NCBI GenBank assembly: GCA_963773635.1
Contig: CAVZBW010000005.1
Location: 310,001 to 374,000, forward strand
DNA: 64,000 bases
Direction: 5' to 3'
Source of the DNA: CAVZBW01 sp963773635
Lineage (GTDB): Bacteria > Actinomycetota > Acidimicrobiia > Acidimicrobiales > RAAP-2
The position numbers and the translations under genes were made by a program. Of the stretch, positions 50,128-59,256 are shown piece by piece. Positions within the stretch are counted from its first letter, which is position 1. Every line of letters begins with the position of its first letter. Under the pieces are notes generated by a model. It was not told where the DNA came from, did not search any database, and saw only the letters and a program-made list of their open reading frames with translations.

Positions 50128-50796
50128 ATGCGGAGGCCCGCCTGGCTGTGCCGCTCGTCGGAAGCGATGCTCACCCAGCGAACGGTCCGCCGGGTCCAGC
50201 CGGATCCGATCGACGACCGCATCCTGCTGCGATGCTTGGAGTTGGCGCTCGAAGCGCCGACCGCTTCCAACGGGCAGAACTGGGAATCCGTGGTCGTGAA
50301 GGACCGGGCGGTCAAAGCGTCGCTGGCCGCGCAGTATCGGCGGGCATGGAAGCTGTACGGAGGGCTCGGCCGGCTGATCAAGGCGGATGAGCCGACTGCC
50401 AAGATCCTGAAGGCGGTCCAATGGTAGGTCGAGCACTTCGAGGAAATCCCAGTTCTCGTCGTGTGCTGCCTGCGAGGCGGTGCTCGAGTGCCGTTCGTCC
50501 CCGAGCCGCCGATTGCGCGGTCGAGCCCCTACGGATCGGTATACCCCAGCGTCCAGAATCTCCTGCTAGCGGCGAGATCCGTCGGCCTTGGTGGAGCGCT
50601 CATCACGCTGCCGTTGTGGTCTAACACCGTAGCTCGCCGAATCCTCAAGCTGCCGCTGACCGTCCAGCGGTGCTGCATAGTGACCCTCGGCTGGCCAAAG
50701 GGCCGCTACGGGCGCAAGGCTCGCAAGCCGGTCGGCACAGTCGTCCACATCGATCAGTACGGCCGCCAGCCGTGGCGTGACAACACTCAAGCCTGA
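50128..50796 (+). pseudogene. Nitroreductase family protein with an in-frame amber codon
   Basis: Flavin-dependent NADH oxidoreductase family. The first part has QRTVRRVQPDPIDDRILLRC and APTASNGQNWESVVVKD, the second SPYGSVYPSVQNLLLAARSV and LGWPKGRYGRKARKPVG. All lie in one frame, but TAG at 50425-50427 (after AVQW) interrupts it where a Gln (CAG) is expected; the text after the stop (VEHFEEIPVLVVCCLRGG) continues the family. A single C-to-T change explains it. The start may be the ATG at 50128 or at 50167. The 3' end overlaps the hydrolase gene slightly. Confidence 0.82.
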
Positions 50797-51910
50797 TGTT
50801 CCAGCGGGCGGGGCACCATCCCCTGGTCTCAGGTGGAGTGGCCCCACATCCGACCGGGAGGCCATGGCCGAGCGCGGCACCGGGAGTGCAGGCGCGTGGC
50901 CCTCCCGTCGAGCTGTCGCCCGGCTGACGGCACCCCCACGCCCCGTTCGCAGCGCTAGGGTTCGCGTCCTGACTCCCCCTCTTGGCGTTGCGCCAAGCCC
51001 GCCGCCCGGCCTCGAGGCCACGATCCTGCTGACCGACGGTCGGCGCCTGGGCTACGCCGAGTTCGGCGATCCTCGGGGACCGTTGGTGTTGTGGTTCCAC
51101 GGGTCGCCTGGAGCTCGCCGACAGCTCCCGCCGGTCGGGCGTCACGCCGCCGAGGAGCTCGGCCTTCGGGTCGTCTGCGTGGAGCGGCCCGGGGTGGGGG
51201 ATTCCCCACACCATGCCTATGGGCGGCTCTCGGACTGGGCGGCCGACATCGCGCTCGTCGCCGACTGCCTCGGCCACGAGCGCTTCATGGTGGTCGGGTT
51301 GTCCGGCGGAGGACCGTACGCGCTTGCATGCGCACACGAGCTTGCCACTCGTGTCGTCGGGGTTGGCCTCCTCGGCTCGTTGGTTCCGACCGCCGGTGAG
51401 GAAGCAATCGCCGGAGGCCTCGTCGCGCTGAGTCAACGCTTCAACGGCGTGCTCAGCCTGTTTCGCATCCCAGTCGGACTGAGCATGTGGGGCTTCGTGC
51501 GGGCCGCGACACCTCTCGCGCACCTGTGCGTTCAAGGGTTTGCTCGAATGATGCCCGAAGGCGATCGGAGGGTGCTCGGCGACCCCGACCTCGAGGCAAT
51601 GTTCGTCGACGATCTGATCACTGGTGGCAGGCGTCAGTTCCAGGCCTTCGTCAACGACTTGGTCCTGATCGGCCAGCCTTGGGGATTCCGCCTTGCCGAC
51701 GTGGCCGTCCCGGTGCGGTGGTGGCACGGCGATTCGGATCCTTTCGTTCCTCTCGAGGAGGCGAGGCGTGCCGCCACACTGCTTCGCGACGTGGAGCTCA
51801 TCGTTCGCCCCGGAGAGAGCCACCTCGGGGGCTTCGCGGCCGCCGACGAGGTGCTCGGCGTCCTGGCACGCATTTGGCAGAGCAAGTCTCCCGCACCGTT
51901 GACCGCATGA
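50777..51910 (+). CDS. Alpha/beta hydrolase
   Basis: The core domain starts near residue 80 (ATILLTDGRRLGYAEFGDPR) and has the oxyanion segment LWFHGSPGARRQLP, the nucleophile elbow VVGLSGGGPYALACAH (Ser), the acid in WWHGDSDPFVPLEEA (Asp) and the catalytic His in GESHLGG. The 80 upstream residues are Arg/Pro-rich and not conserved, so the real start is uncertain: GTG 50777 (overlapping the nitroreductase), ATG 50864 or later. Substrate unknown. Between a nitroreductase and a P450 it may belong to a small catabolic or modifying group. Confidence 0.85.
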   Translation: MTTLKPDVPAGGAPSPGLRWSGPTSDREAMAERGTGSAGAWPSRRAVARLTAPPRPVRSARVRVLTPPLGVAPSPPPGLEATILLTDGRRLGYAEFGDPRGPLVLWFHGSPGARRQLPPVGRHAAEELGLRVVCVERPGVGDSPHHAYGRLSDWAADIALVADCLGHERFMVVGLSGGGPYALACAHELATRVVGVGLLGSLVPTAGEEAIAGGLVALSQRFNGVLSLFRIPVGLSMWGFVRAATPLAHLCVQGFARMMPEGDRRVLGDPDLEAMFVDDLITGGRRQFQAFVNDLVLIGQPWGFRLADVAVPVRWWHGDSDPFVPLEEARRAATLLRDVELIVRPGESHLGGFAAADEVLGVLARIWQSKSPAPLTA

Positions 51911-51938
51911 ACGACATCGCCTGTCCCGGGACACGCTT

Positions 51939-53174
51939 ATGGATGGATCCCAGATGACCGCTCTCCCACCGGTCCCCGACGATCTCGACCGGTCAGGAGC
52001 CCTCGACGCGATCGACCTCAGGCCAGAGCGGTTCGGGGATGCCGTCCCCCACGACACCCTCCGGCATCTGCGAACCCAAGCGCCGGTGTGGTGGTCGGAA
52101 TCCATGAACTGCTGGGTTGTGACCTCCTACCGCCTCGTCGAGCAGTGCAACCGAGATTATGCGAGGTTCTCGAGCAGCAAGGGCGTTGTCGACCCGGGCG
52201 ACGCCGGCGCGCCCAAATGGAAGCCCATTACCGCGCTTGACCCCCCCGAGCACAGCCGGTACCGGCGGGTGGTGATGGCCCCCTTCACTCCCGTTCCGAT
52301 CGGGCGATTGGAGGGCATGGTGCGGGAGATCGCACGCGCTGCGATCGCTTCGTTCGCCACTGCCGGTGGCGGCGATTTCGTCTCCGACATCGCCGCCGCG
52401 GTGCCCTTCCGGGTGATTGCGGCACTGACGGGGGCGCCGGCCGAGGACGAGGACTTGATTGTTGGTTGGACCAACACCGTCATGCCCAGTGTCGATCCCG
52501 ACTACCGACCGACCGAGTCCGCCGCCCCGGCCGCTCGCCAGGCGTTGGGCGACTATTGCCTGGCTCTCGCCAGGTCCCAGCGCCACGGGCAAAGAGCGGG
52601 CCTCTCGCAGGTGTTGTTCGACGCCCGGCTCGACGGCCGCCAACTCAGCGACGAGGAGATCGCCAACTTCCTCGATACGTTCATCGTCGGGGGCACCGAG
52701 ACGACCCGCCAGCTGCTCTCTCACGGACTGGTGGGGTTGCTCGACAATCCCGACCAGCGGGACGCGCTGATCGATGGATCAGCCCTCGTGGCGGACGCGG
52801 TGGAGGAGATGCTCCGATGGGCCAGTCCTGTGCTCCACCACTCAAGACGCGCCACCGAGGAGACCGTGGTGGGCGACACCGTCATTGGTGCCGACGACCG
52901 GGTAACGCTGTGGATCGCTGCAGCGAACCGGGACGAGGCGGTCTTCGAGGACCCCGATGCCTTCCGTATCGAACGCACCCCGAATCCCCATGTCGCGCTC
53001 GGCGCCGGTGGCCCGCATCACTGCCTCGGCGCCCACCTGGCTCGGCTGGAGGCGCGCGTGGTCTTCGACGAGCTGCGACCGTTGCTACCCCGCCTCACCC
53101 TCAGCAGACCCCCGGTCCGGGTACCTTCCAACTTCTTCAACGGGATCAAGCGGTGCCCTGTCGAGCTTGCATAG
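51939..53174 (+). CDS. Cytochrome P450 (island copy)
   Basis: A bacterial class I P450 of about 411 residues. I-helix VGGTETTRQLLSHG, K-helix ExxR in VEEMLRWASPVLHHSR, and the heme loop LGAGGPHHCLGAHLARLEA with the ligand Cys. The first position of the heme loop is Leu instead of the common Phe. A redox partner gene is not visible nearby. It needs ferredoxin and reductase from elsewhere. Start ATG 51939 or 51954. An orthodox catalytic frame makes it the best preserved island cargo. Confidence 0.93.
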   Translation: MDGSQMTALPPVPDDLDRSGALDAIDLRPERFGDAVPHDTLRHLRTQAPVWWSESMNCWVVTSYRLVEQCNRDYARFSSSKGVVDPGDAGAPKWKPITALDPPEHSRYRRVVMAPFTPVPIGRLEGMVREIARAAIASFATAGGGDFVSDIAAAVPFRVIAALTGAPAEDEDLIVGWTNTVMPSVDPDYRPTESAAPAARQALGDYCLALARSQRHGQRAGLSQVLFDARLDGRQLSDEEIANFLDTFIVGGTETTRQLLSHGLVGLLDNPDQRDALIDGSALVADAVEEMLRWASPVLHHSRRATEETVVGDTVIGADDRVTLWIAAANRDEAVFEDPDAFRIERTPNPHVALGAGGPHHCLGAHLARLEARVVFDELRPLLPRLTLSRPPVRVPSNFFNGIKRCPVELA

Positions 53175-53241
53175 CTACGGCAAGTTGTGCCGCAGGCGAT
53201 CCGGGTCGGGTGATCGCATTGGATTCGGAGGCGGCGGCGTC

Positions 53242-54243
53242 GGAGCCCTGTTGGGCGAACCACTTCTGATCAACGCCACCAACCAGGGCTACGCCGAGCT
53301 CCTGGCATGGGCCTGAGCACTGGGCCCGGTGCATGCCTTCGCGGTGGAGGGGTGTGGCTCCTACGGGGTCGGCCTGGCCCGCTTCCTTCGCCGCCATGGC
53401 TATCCGCCGGTGGAGGTTTCACGTCCCCCACGAGCCGGTGAACGGCGCCTCTCGGGCAAGAGCAACGCCATCGACGCCGAACACGCCGCACGTGTGCTCC
53501 TCAGCGGCGTCGGTGTGGTCACCCCGAAGCTGGCGAACGGCCAGGTCGAGGCGATCCGACTGATCAAGATTGCCCGGGATACGGCGGTGAAAGCCCAGAC
53601 CAGCGCCATCATCACCCTCAAGGCGGTGCTCGTCACGGCGAACCAGGAACTGCGCGACGAGCTCGAACCCTTGAATGACTTCAAGCTCCTCAGCGCGTGT
53701 GGCGAGCTCGAGGTCACCGGTGACCTGGCCGATCCATCGGTCGCCATGCGCCACAGTCTCCGGTCCCTTTCCCGAAGGTGGTTCGATCTCCACGACGAAG
53801 TGAAAGCCCACTCTCGTCACCTCAAGACGCTCACCAAGGCTGCGGCCCCTCAGCTCCTTGACGCCTTCGGGGTCGGGATCGATATCGCCGCGCAGATGCT
53901 CATCACTGCTGGCGACAATGCAGATCGCGTTCGGAGCGAGGCCGCGTTCGCCAAGATGTGTGGAGTGTGTCCGATCCCGGCCGGGTCGGGGAAGACGAGC
54001 GGACGGCATCGTCTCAACCGGGGTGGGAATCGGCAGGCCAACGCTGCTCTCTACCGAGCCGTGATCGTCCGGATGCGATGGCACGCCCCAACTATCGCCT
54101 ACGTGGAACGGCGAACGGCCGACGGCCTCTCGAAGAAGGACGTCATCCGGTGCCTCAAGCGATTCTTGGCCCGCGAGTTGTATCGGCTACTTCCAAAAGT
54201 CAGTGCGGTCAGCGAACCCGAGGGGGTTCGGCCCGCTGCCTAG
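53242..54243 (+). pseudogene. IS110-family transposase remnant
   Basis: DEDD/tyrosine-serine type transposase of the IS110 group. The fragment begins at GALLGEPLLINATNQGYAEL, so the first 30-40 residues with the leading catalytic Asp are missing. TGA at 53314-53316 (LLAWA-stop-ALGPVHAFAVEG) breaks the frame where Arg (CGA) is expected. The rest runs from VHAFAVEGCGSYGVGLARFL to the C-terminal transposase_20 domain (AFGVGIDIAAQMLITAGDNA, GVCPIPAGSGKTSGRHRLNR). The element is inactive. The largest frame after the stop starts at 53329. Confidence 0.85.
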
Positions 54244-54259
54244 ATCCGACTTGACGATC

Positions 54260-54505
54260 TATAGGAGCATCAACGCGCTCGCCGAGAGCTTCCACAGCCT
54301 CTACAAGTGGGAGCTGATCTACCCCCAGGGCCCCTGGAAGGGCCTCGACGACGTCGAGTTCGCCACCCTCGGCTACGTCGACTGGTTCAACCACCGCCGG
54401 TTCCATGGGGAGATCACTGACGACAACACCTACGTCACCCCGGCGGAGTTCGAAGCCACCTACTACCGTCAAGAAGCGCCCGCCCTGGAGGCGGCGACCC
54501 AATAG
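54260..54505 (+). pseudogene. IS3-family transposase OrfB, C-terminal fragment
   Basis: The last 80 residues of an rve-type (DDE) integrase: NALAESFHSLYKWELIYPQG, then LDDVEFATLGYVDWFNHRRF and HGEITDDNTYVTPAEFEATY. The conserved final Glu (AES) is present, but the two catalytic Asp and OrfA are missing. It abuts the IS110 remnant directly, so at least two insertion/deletion events shaped the right end of the island. Confidence 0.85.
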
Positions 54506-54649
54506 CCCGAGCAGTCATACAACCCGGGGCGATTCATTGACCAATCGGCCCCAATCTGGGCCTATCCGGGCCCCACGACGGTAGCGCACAACCCCACTGT
54601 GACCTGCGAGAACCCGTCTGCGCCTATCCTGCCCCCATGACTCTGGTAC

Positions 54650-54695
54650 GACTGGGGGTCAAGAGGTCCCGGGTTCAAATCCCGGGAGCCCGACT
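54650..54695 (+). repeat. Attachment-site repeat, right copy (tRNA-Pro 3' half)
   Basis: Direct repeat of 48114-48159 with one mismatch. It lacks the acceptor 5' strand and D arm, so it is not a tRNA gene. Confidence 0.9.
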
Positions 54696-54708
54696 CGCTG
54701 AGCCGTTC

Positions 54709-55986
54709 TCAGCCCCCGCTGGGTGTGTAGGTACAGTTGAGGTGCTTTATTCCATTGATAAAGGCTGAGCGGAGCCGATCGGGCTCACCCGTCGCCTCGA
54801 TGTCGGGCAGGCGCCGGAGCAGCTCCCGGAACATGACGACGATCTCCTCGCGCGCCAGGTGCGCGCCGAGGCAGAAGTGCGGCCCTGGCGCCCCGAACCC
54901 CGCGTGCGGGTTGGGGCTCCGGCCCACGTCGAACCGGAAGGGGTCGGTGAAGACGTCCTCGTCTCGGTTGGCGGAGGCGTAGACCAGGATCACCTTGTCC
55001 CCGGCCCGGAGGGACGTGCCGGAGAGCTCGGTGTCCTCGGCGAGGGTGCGGCGCATCCAGATGACCGGGCTGGCCCATCGGACGATCTCCTCGGCAGCCG
55101 TCGAGGCCAGGCCCTCGAAGTCGGACACCCATCGGGCGCGCTGGTCGGGATGCTCGGTCAGCGCCAGCAGGCCGTGGCTGATCGCGTTGCGTGTGGTCTC
55201 GTTCCCCGCGACCACGAGCAGGATGAAGAACGAGGCGAGCTCGGCGCGGCTCAGGGCCTCCCCGTCCACGTTCGCGTTGACCAGAGCGGAGGTGAGGTCA
55301 TCCGTGGGGCTCTCCAATCGGAAGCGACCGAGCTCCTCCATCATTTCGCGCAGCTCCACACCGGCGTTGATGAACGCGACGAGCGGGTCGTCGCCCTCGG
55401 GCACGTACTCGGGGTCGCCCATGGACAGGATGACGTTGGAGCAGCGGAACACCGTGGCGTACTCCGACTCCGGTACGCCCATCATGTCGCAGATCACCTT
55501 CAGCGGAAGGCGCGCCGCGATGTCGACGACGAAATCACAGCCGCCGAGGGCGGAGGCCCGGTCGATGGTCTCCACGGCGACAGACTGGATCGTGGCCTCG
55601 ATGCTGCGGATCATCCGGGGGTTGAAGGCCTGCGAGACGATCCGGCGCAGCCGGGTGTGGCGCGGATTGTCCGTGTTGATCATCCCGCCAAAGAACTCGA
55701 GCATCTCCGGGGGCATGTCCACCATGCTCACCGCCCCCTGTCCCGAGCGGTAGATCTCGGGATGGCGGCTCGCCTCGCTCACGTCGGCGTGGCGCATCAG
55801 GGCGTAGTAGCCGTCGCCCCTCGGGAGGTCGAGGCTCGTCTCGAGTAGGGGATCTTCGAAGTGTGCGATGGGACGCTCGCGCCGAAGCGCCGCAAAGGCG
55901 GACTCCCGCTGCTCCCAAGGGAGCGCCCAAAACTCCAGGTCCGAGAGGTCGATCTCGTCGAGATCGCCCGGCCACCGGGTCACCAT
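54709..55986 (-). CDS. Cytochrome P450
   Basis: A 425-residue P450. I-helix VVAGNETTRNAISHGLLAL, K-helix EEIVRWASPVIWMRR, heme loop GFGAPGPHFCLGAHLAREE with the ligand Cys. The C-terminal FINGIKHLNCTY resembles the CYP125/CYP142-like sterol or fatty-acid group, though family assignment is not possible by eye. ATG start with TAGCGT 8 nt upstream, so probably leaderless. It ends 14 bp outside the right attachment repeat, just outside the island, and is only distantly like the island P450. Confidence 0.93.
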   Translation of the reverse strand: MVTRWPGDLDEIDLSDLEFWALPWEQRESAFAALRRERPIAHFEDPLLETSLDLPRGDGYYALMRHADVSEASRHPEIYRSGQGAVSMVDMPPEMLEFFGGMINTDNPRHTRLRRIVSQAFNPRMIRSIEATIQSVAVETIDRASALGGCDFVVDIAARLPLKVICDMMGVPESEYATVFRCSNVILSMGDPEYVPEGDDPLVAFINAGVELREMMEELGRFRLESPTDDLTSALVNANVDGEALSRAELASFFILLVVAGNETTRNAISHGLLALTEHPDQRARWVSDFEGLASTAAEEIVRWASPVIWMRRTLAEDTELSGTSLRAGDKVILVYASANRDEDVFTDPFRFDVGRSPNPHAGFGAPGPHFCLGAHLAREEIVVMFRELLRRLPDIEATGEPDRLRSAFINGIKHLNCTYTPSGG

Positions 55987-55994
55987 CGGCCACC

Positions 55995-56000
55995 ACGCTA
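55995..56000 (-). promoter_or_regulatory. -10 box TAGCGT for the P450 gene, probable leaderless promoter
   Basis: On the minus strand TAGCGT ends 8 nt before the P450 ATG. Confidence 0.45.
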
Positions 56001-56144
56001 CAACGGGGCCCCCGGTGCGGGCGCTCCGGGGTCCGACGAACGTCCGGACCCGTCGGCGGGCCGTTGTCCGACTCGGCCGGTTGCCACGCGACGGCGCGGG
56101 TCGGGGGATTCGCTCCGCCGACCCGCGCCGCCGTCAGGGCCGAA

Positions 56145-56540
56145 CTACTTGGCAGCCGGGGCGCCCGGGGTCACCGGGACGAGGCGGGCCGGGGTGCAGG
56201 CCTGCTCCACCGCGTGCTCGTCGCGGATGACGGCCTCCACGTCGGTGACGATCACCCGGATCGTGGCGTGGGGAAGCCGCGCCGCCGCCGCCTCCTGCTG
56301 CACGTCGGCCACGGCCTGGGAGGCGGTAACGCCCGACTCGGCCTTTTGGGTGGCCGGCGCAAACAGGGCCTCGAGGGCCGCCACGTCGGACTGGAGCTGC
56401 GCCTGGGCCGAGGCACAGGTCGGCCGTGCGGTGATCGCCGGAGCCTGGGCGGCACCGGCGACACCGAAGGAGACCAGGGACACCGCTCCGGCGATACCCG
56501 CAGTGGCGGCCAGCTTGGACAGGGTCGAAATCGTGCGCAT
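56145..56540 (-). CDS. Small secreted protein, unknown function
   Basis: A 131-residue protein with a signal peptide (TLSKLAATAGIAGAVSLVSF, then GVAGAAQA cleavage near residue 33) and a helical Ala-rich mature part with two Cys (PTCASA and EQACTP) likely to form a disulphide. No family recognised. AAAGGGAAC precedes the ATG. A TTGAAC-18-ATAACT pair about 85 nt upstream on the minus strand could be its promoter. Confidence 0.75.
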   Translation of the reverse strand: MRTISTLSKLAATAGIAGAVSLVSFGVAGAAQAPAITARPTCASAQAQLQSDVAALEALFAPATQKAESGVTASQAVADVQQEAAAARLPHATIRVIVTDVEAVIRDEHAVEQACTPARLVPVTPGAPAAK

Positions 56541-57058
56541 GGTAGTTGTTCCCTTTCATTGGGGATCCGGACATCGGCAGCCCGGAGATCCTTGGCTTGA
56601 CAACTGCTCCTGCAGCGCACAGTTATTCCATTGAAAGCCTCATTGTTCAAGCAAACTTTTGCCAAACAGACGACCTCACATCTTACGAGGACACGACTCA
56701 TTTCGACATTTTGGCGAGCACCCGGCCGTTTGTGCCCCACAATGGTGACGGAGGTGACATGCGGGACACGCTCTCCGGTCTGCCGTCACTCCGCTCGCCC
56801 GACGACCCGCGCCATCCCGTCGGGCCTGACCCTCGTAGTAGTGGTCGACCCCGGCGCACCCTTCCGCCGGGGAGGACCCCATCTCGCCAGGGGTACCGCG
56901 TCGCCGCCCCGGGACTACCACCCCGGGGCGGCTCGCGCCCGCAGGCTGGGGCATCTGCCCGTGAGCAAGGCCGGCGGCTCAGGTGCGCGAATCTGTGGGG
57001 AGCCGAGGAGAGCCGAGGAGAGCCCGGAACAGATGCCGGGGTAGAGGGGAGAACGCAA
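56541..57058. other. Divergent intergenic region, 518 bp, partly AT-richer
   Basis: Positions 56590-56720 are clearly less GC-rich than the rest of the window. TTGACA at 56597 on the plus strand and the TTGAAC/ATAACT pair on the minus strand are promoter candidates. The remainder has no supported gene; a 10-bp direct repeat (AGCCGAGGAG twice) lies at 57001-57020. Confidence 0.45.
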
Positions 57059-58159
57059 ATGGTCATGGCCAAGCGTCCGGAGGTTCGGACCGCTCCCGCC
57101 CCCGTCGTGGCCGTCGACACCGTGGCCCTGGCGCACCAGATGGTGGCCGCGCTGGCACGGGTGCCCTTTCGCCATCCCCTCCGCGGCGATTCGACTCCTC
57201 TCTCCAACTTCGGCGTGAGCCTGACTCGGGAGGTCGTGCGGTCGTTCATGGGGTATGCCTCCTCGCTGCCCCTGCCGGAGTTTCGCTCGATCGAGCTGCT
57301 GCTCGACGAGCTGTGCCGCGTCGTGATGCCGCCGGTCGTGCGCTCCTTCGACGTACGGAGTCGACAACTCGAGATCGGGGGCGTCCCCGGGATCCTCTAC
57401 CTGCCGCGCAGTGCCCGGCCCGAGGGCGTCATGCTGTACCTCCACGGCGGTGGCTACATCGGCACGTCGCCGACGATGTACGCCTTTTTCACCGCCCGCC
57501 TTTGCCGGGAGACTCAGTGCGCCGTCTTTGTGGCGGACTACCGGCTCGCGCCCGAGTTTCCGTACCCCGCCGCGGTCGAGGACGCCGCCGCCGTGGTCGC
57601 CGCGCTGGTCGAGCACGGGACACCCCCGGACCGTCTCTTCGTTGCGGGGGACTCGGGGGGAGGGGGACTCGCCAACTCACTCCTGCTCTCGGCGCCCCAA
57701 CACGTCGACGTGGTGCCCCCGGCCGGCCTGATCCTGTTTTCACCCGAGGTGGATCTGCGACTCGACGAAGCGTCGGTGACCGCCAACGCCGAGCACGACA
57801 TCCTGCCGTGGAACATCCCCACGTCGTCGTACCTCCACGGGTTCGACGCGAGCAGCGCCTATGTCTCCCCGATCAATGCCGACCTGAAGGGTTTCCCGCC
57901 GACCTCCCTTGCGTGGGGAGGCGACGAGATGTTCCGCGATCCGATCCGGCGCTTCGCCGACCGGCTGCGAGAGGCCAACGTACCCACCCACGCCCACGAG
58001 GTGGCCGGGATGTTCCACGTCTTCCAGATCCTCATGCCCTGGGCCGACGCCAGCCAGAGCGTCTACGAGCACGTGGCCCACTTTGTGCGCACCATCATCG
58101 CCGGGGCGCCGCCGATCGAGCACCGCAGGTTCAACGCCCTCAGTGCCTCCGGCGGGTGA
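57059..58159 (+). CDS. Alpha/beta hydrolase of the hormone-sensitive-lipase group
   Basis: A 366-residue esterase/lipase of bacterial family IV. The oxyanion motif is YLHGGGYIGTSP, the nucleophile FVAGDSGGGGLANSL (Ser), the acid WGGDEMFRDP (Asp) and the catalytic His in GMFHVFQIL. A cap-forming N-terminal region of about 110 residues precedes it. AGAGGGGAGA lies 8 nt before the ATG, a good ribosome binding site. Cytoplasmic by sequence (no signal peptide). Convergent with the acyltransferase gene, 4 bp apart; both are plausible lipid-metabolism genes. Confidence 0.9.
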   Translation: MVMAKRPEVRTAPAPVVAVDTVALAHQMVAALARVPFRHPLRGDSTPLSNFGVSLTREVVRSFMGYASSLPLPEFRSIELLLDELCRVVMPPVVRSFDVRSRQLEIGGVPGILYLPRSARPEGVMLYLHGGGYIGTSPTMYAFFTARLCRETQCAVFVADYRLAPEFPYPAAVEDAAAVVAALVEHGTPPDRLFVAGDSGGGGLANSLLLSAPQHVDVVPPAGLILFSPEVDLRLDEASVTANAEHDILPWNIPTSSYLHGFDASSAYVSPINADLKGFPPTSLAWGGDEMFRDPIRRFADRLREANVPTHAHEVAGMFHVFQILMPWADASQSVYEHVAHFVRTIIAGAPPIEHRRFNALSASGG

Positions 58160-58163
58160 CCAC

Positions 58164-59081
58164 TTAGCCAAAGGGATGCGTGAGCAGGTGCGTGACACCA
58201 CGCCAGACCGGGTGGGCCCTCTCGACGCGTAGGCGGTCGAGAGCGCCCTGCATGACCCCGACGACCTCGGCCGCGCAACGGGCCACCACTTCGTCGTCCT
58301 CGGCGACTTCCGGTCCGAGGCCCGGCCATCTCACGGCCGGCAGGAACTCGACCGTCACCGAAGACGGCATCGGCGGTGGCGGATTGAGCGCCGTGGCGAG
58401 GCCGAGGGGCCCCAACATCAAGGGGAAGACCTTGATACGGAGCCCCCCGAGCCCGAGCGCCTTGGCGATCATCTCCCCTCGGGAGATCACGACGACCGAG
58501 TCGTGGCTCCCGTGGGCCACGACGGGGACCACGGGAACGCCGGTGCGCAGAGCCAGGCGGGCAAAGCCGGTGTGTCCGCAGAAGTCGACCGCGTTGCGAT
58601 CGAGCCACGGCCGGCAGGCCTCCCAATCGCCCCCCGGGTAGACGACGACCAGGGCCGCGGAGCGGAGCGCCTCCTCGGCCTCGTGATTGCCGGCCGGGAT
58701 CGAGCCGATCCGGCGGAGGGCACGACCGACGCGAGGGACGGCGAGCAGGAGATCGTAGGTGAGGGCGTACGCGGGCTGCTCGATGCCGCGCCGCTCCTCG
58801 ATCGCGAGGCCGGTGATCCAGACCTCGGGCATGTAGAAGACCCCGCTGTGATTGCCCACGACGAGCACCGGACCCTGGGTGGGGAGGTGCTCGAGCCCGC
58901 GGACCTCGGGCGAGAAGTAGCTCGTGTAGCGGCGCGCCACTCCGAGCTCGCGCTCGATGTACTCGGGGTCACGCCGAAAGACCTCGCCGTCCCGCTCGGA
59001 CTGGATCCGGTGGAGCAACGGGGTGAGCAGGCCGAGGGGGCTGCGATCTGCCGGTACGTTGCGGTTTTCATCCGTCGTCAT
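58164..59081 (-). CDS. Lysophospholipid acyltransferase-like protein
   Basis: A 305-residue LPLAT-superfamily protein. The HX4(D/E) site is VVGNHSGVFYMPEVW, in which the usual Asp is replaced (His-Ser-Gly-Val-Phe-Tyr). The region VVVYPGGDWEACRPW replaces FPEGTR and is typical of a divergent actinobacterial branch, and VPVVPVVAHGSHDSVVVISR follows. It likely acylates a lipid in the inner membrane; the acceptor is unknown. Start ATG 59081 (an upstream GTG at 59105 is possible). Differs clearly from the plsC at 34151. Confidence 0.85.
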   Translation of the reverse strand: MTTDENRNVPADRSPLGLLTPLLHRIQSERDGEVFRRDPEYIERELGVARRYTSYFSPEVRGLEHLPTQGPVLVVGNHSGVFYMPEVWITGLAIEERRGIEQPAYALTYDLLLAVPRVGRALRRIGSIPAGNHEAEEALRSAALVVVYPGGDWEACRPWLDRNAVDFCGHTGFARLALRTGVPVVPVVAHGSHDSVVVISRGEMIAKALGLGGLRIKVFPLMLGPLGLATALNPPPPMPSSVTVEFLPAVRWPGLGPEVAEDDEVVARCAAEVVGVMQGALDRLRVERAHPVWRGVTHLLTHPFG

Positions 59082-59256
59082 CGCTTCCGCCCCCCGTCGG
59101 ACCACTCAGACCAGTTGTCGCGTTTTTGGGTCGAGAGCAACCAGGGTCTTTCGTCCCTGTCGCGACACCTCCGAAGGCGTCACACTTGCCTTGAAGACGC
59201 CGGTGCTACGGCAGCCGGCGACGGTACCCATATGGCATTCACAAGGGGGAGGCGGC

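Larger units (their letters stand above)
48114..54695. mobile_element. 6.5-kb genomic island in the 3' end of tRNA-Pro
   Basis: Bounded by two copies of a 46-bp sequence (48114-48159 and 54650-54695) that equal the tRNA from the anticodon stem to just past the 3' end, with one mismatch. That is the classic footprint of tyrosine-integrase insertion. Contents: endonuclease V homologue, universal stress protein, nitroreductase with nonsense codon, hydrolase, P450, IS110 and IS3 remnants. No integrase, relaxase or replication gene is visible, so the element is either decayed or was moved in trans. Confidence 0.8.

Noticed and set aside
54650..54695. A second tRNA-Pro gene
   Set aside because: Only the 3' half is present; acceptor 5' strand and D arm are missing. 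It is the attachment repeat.
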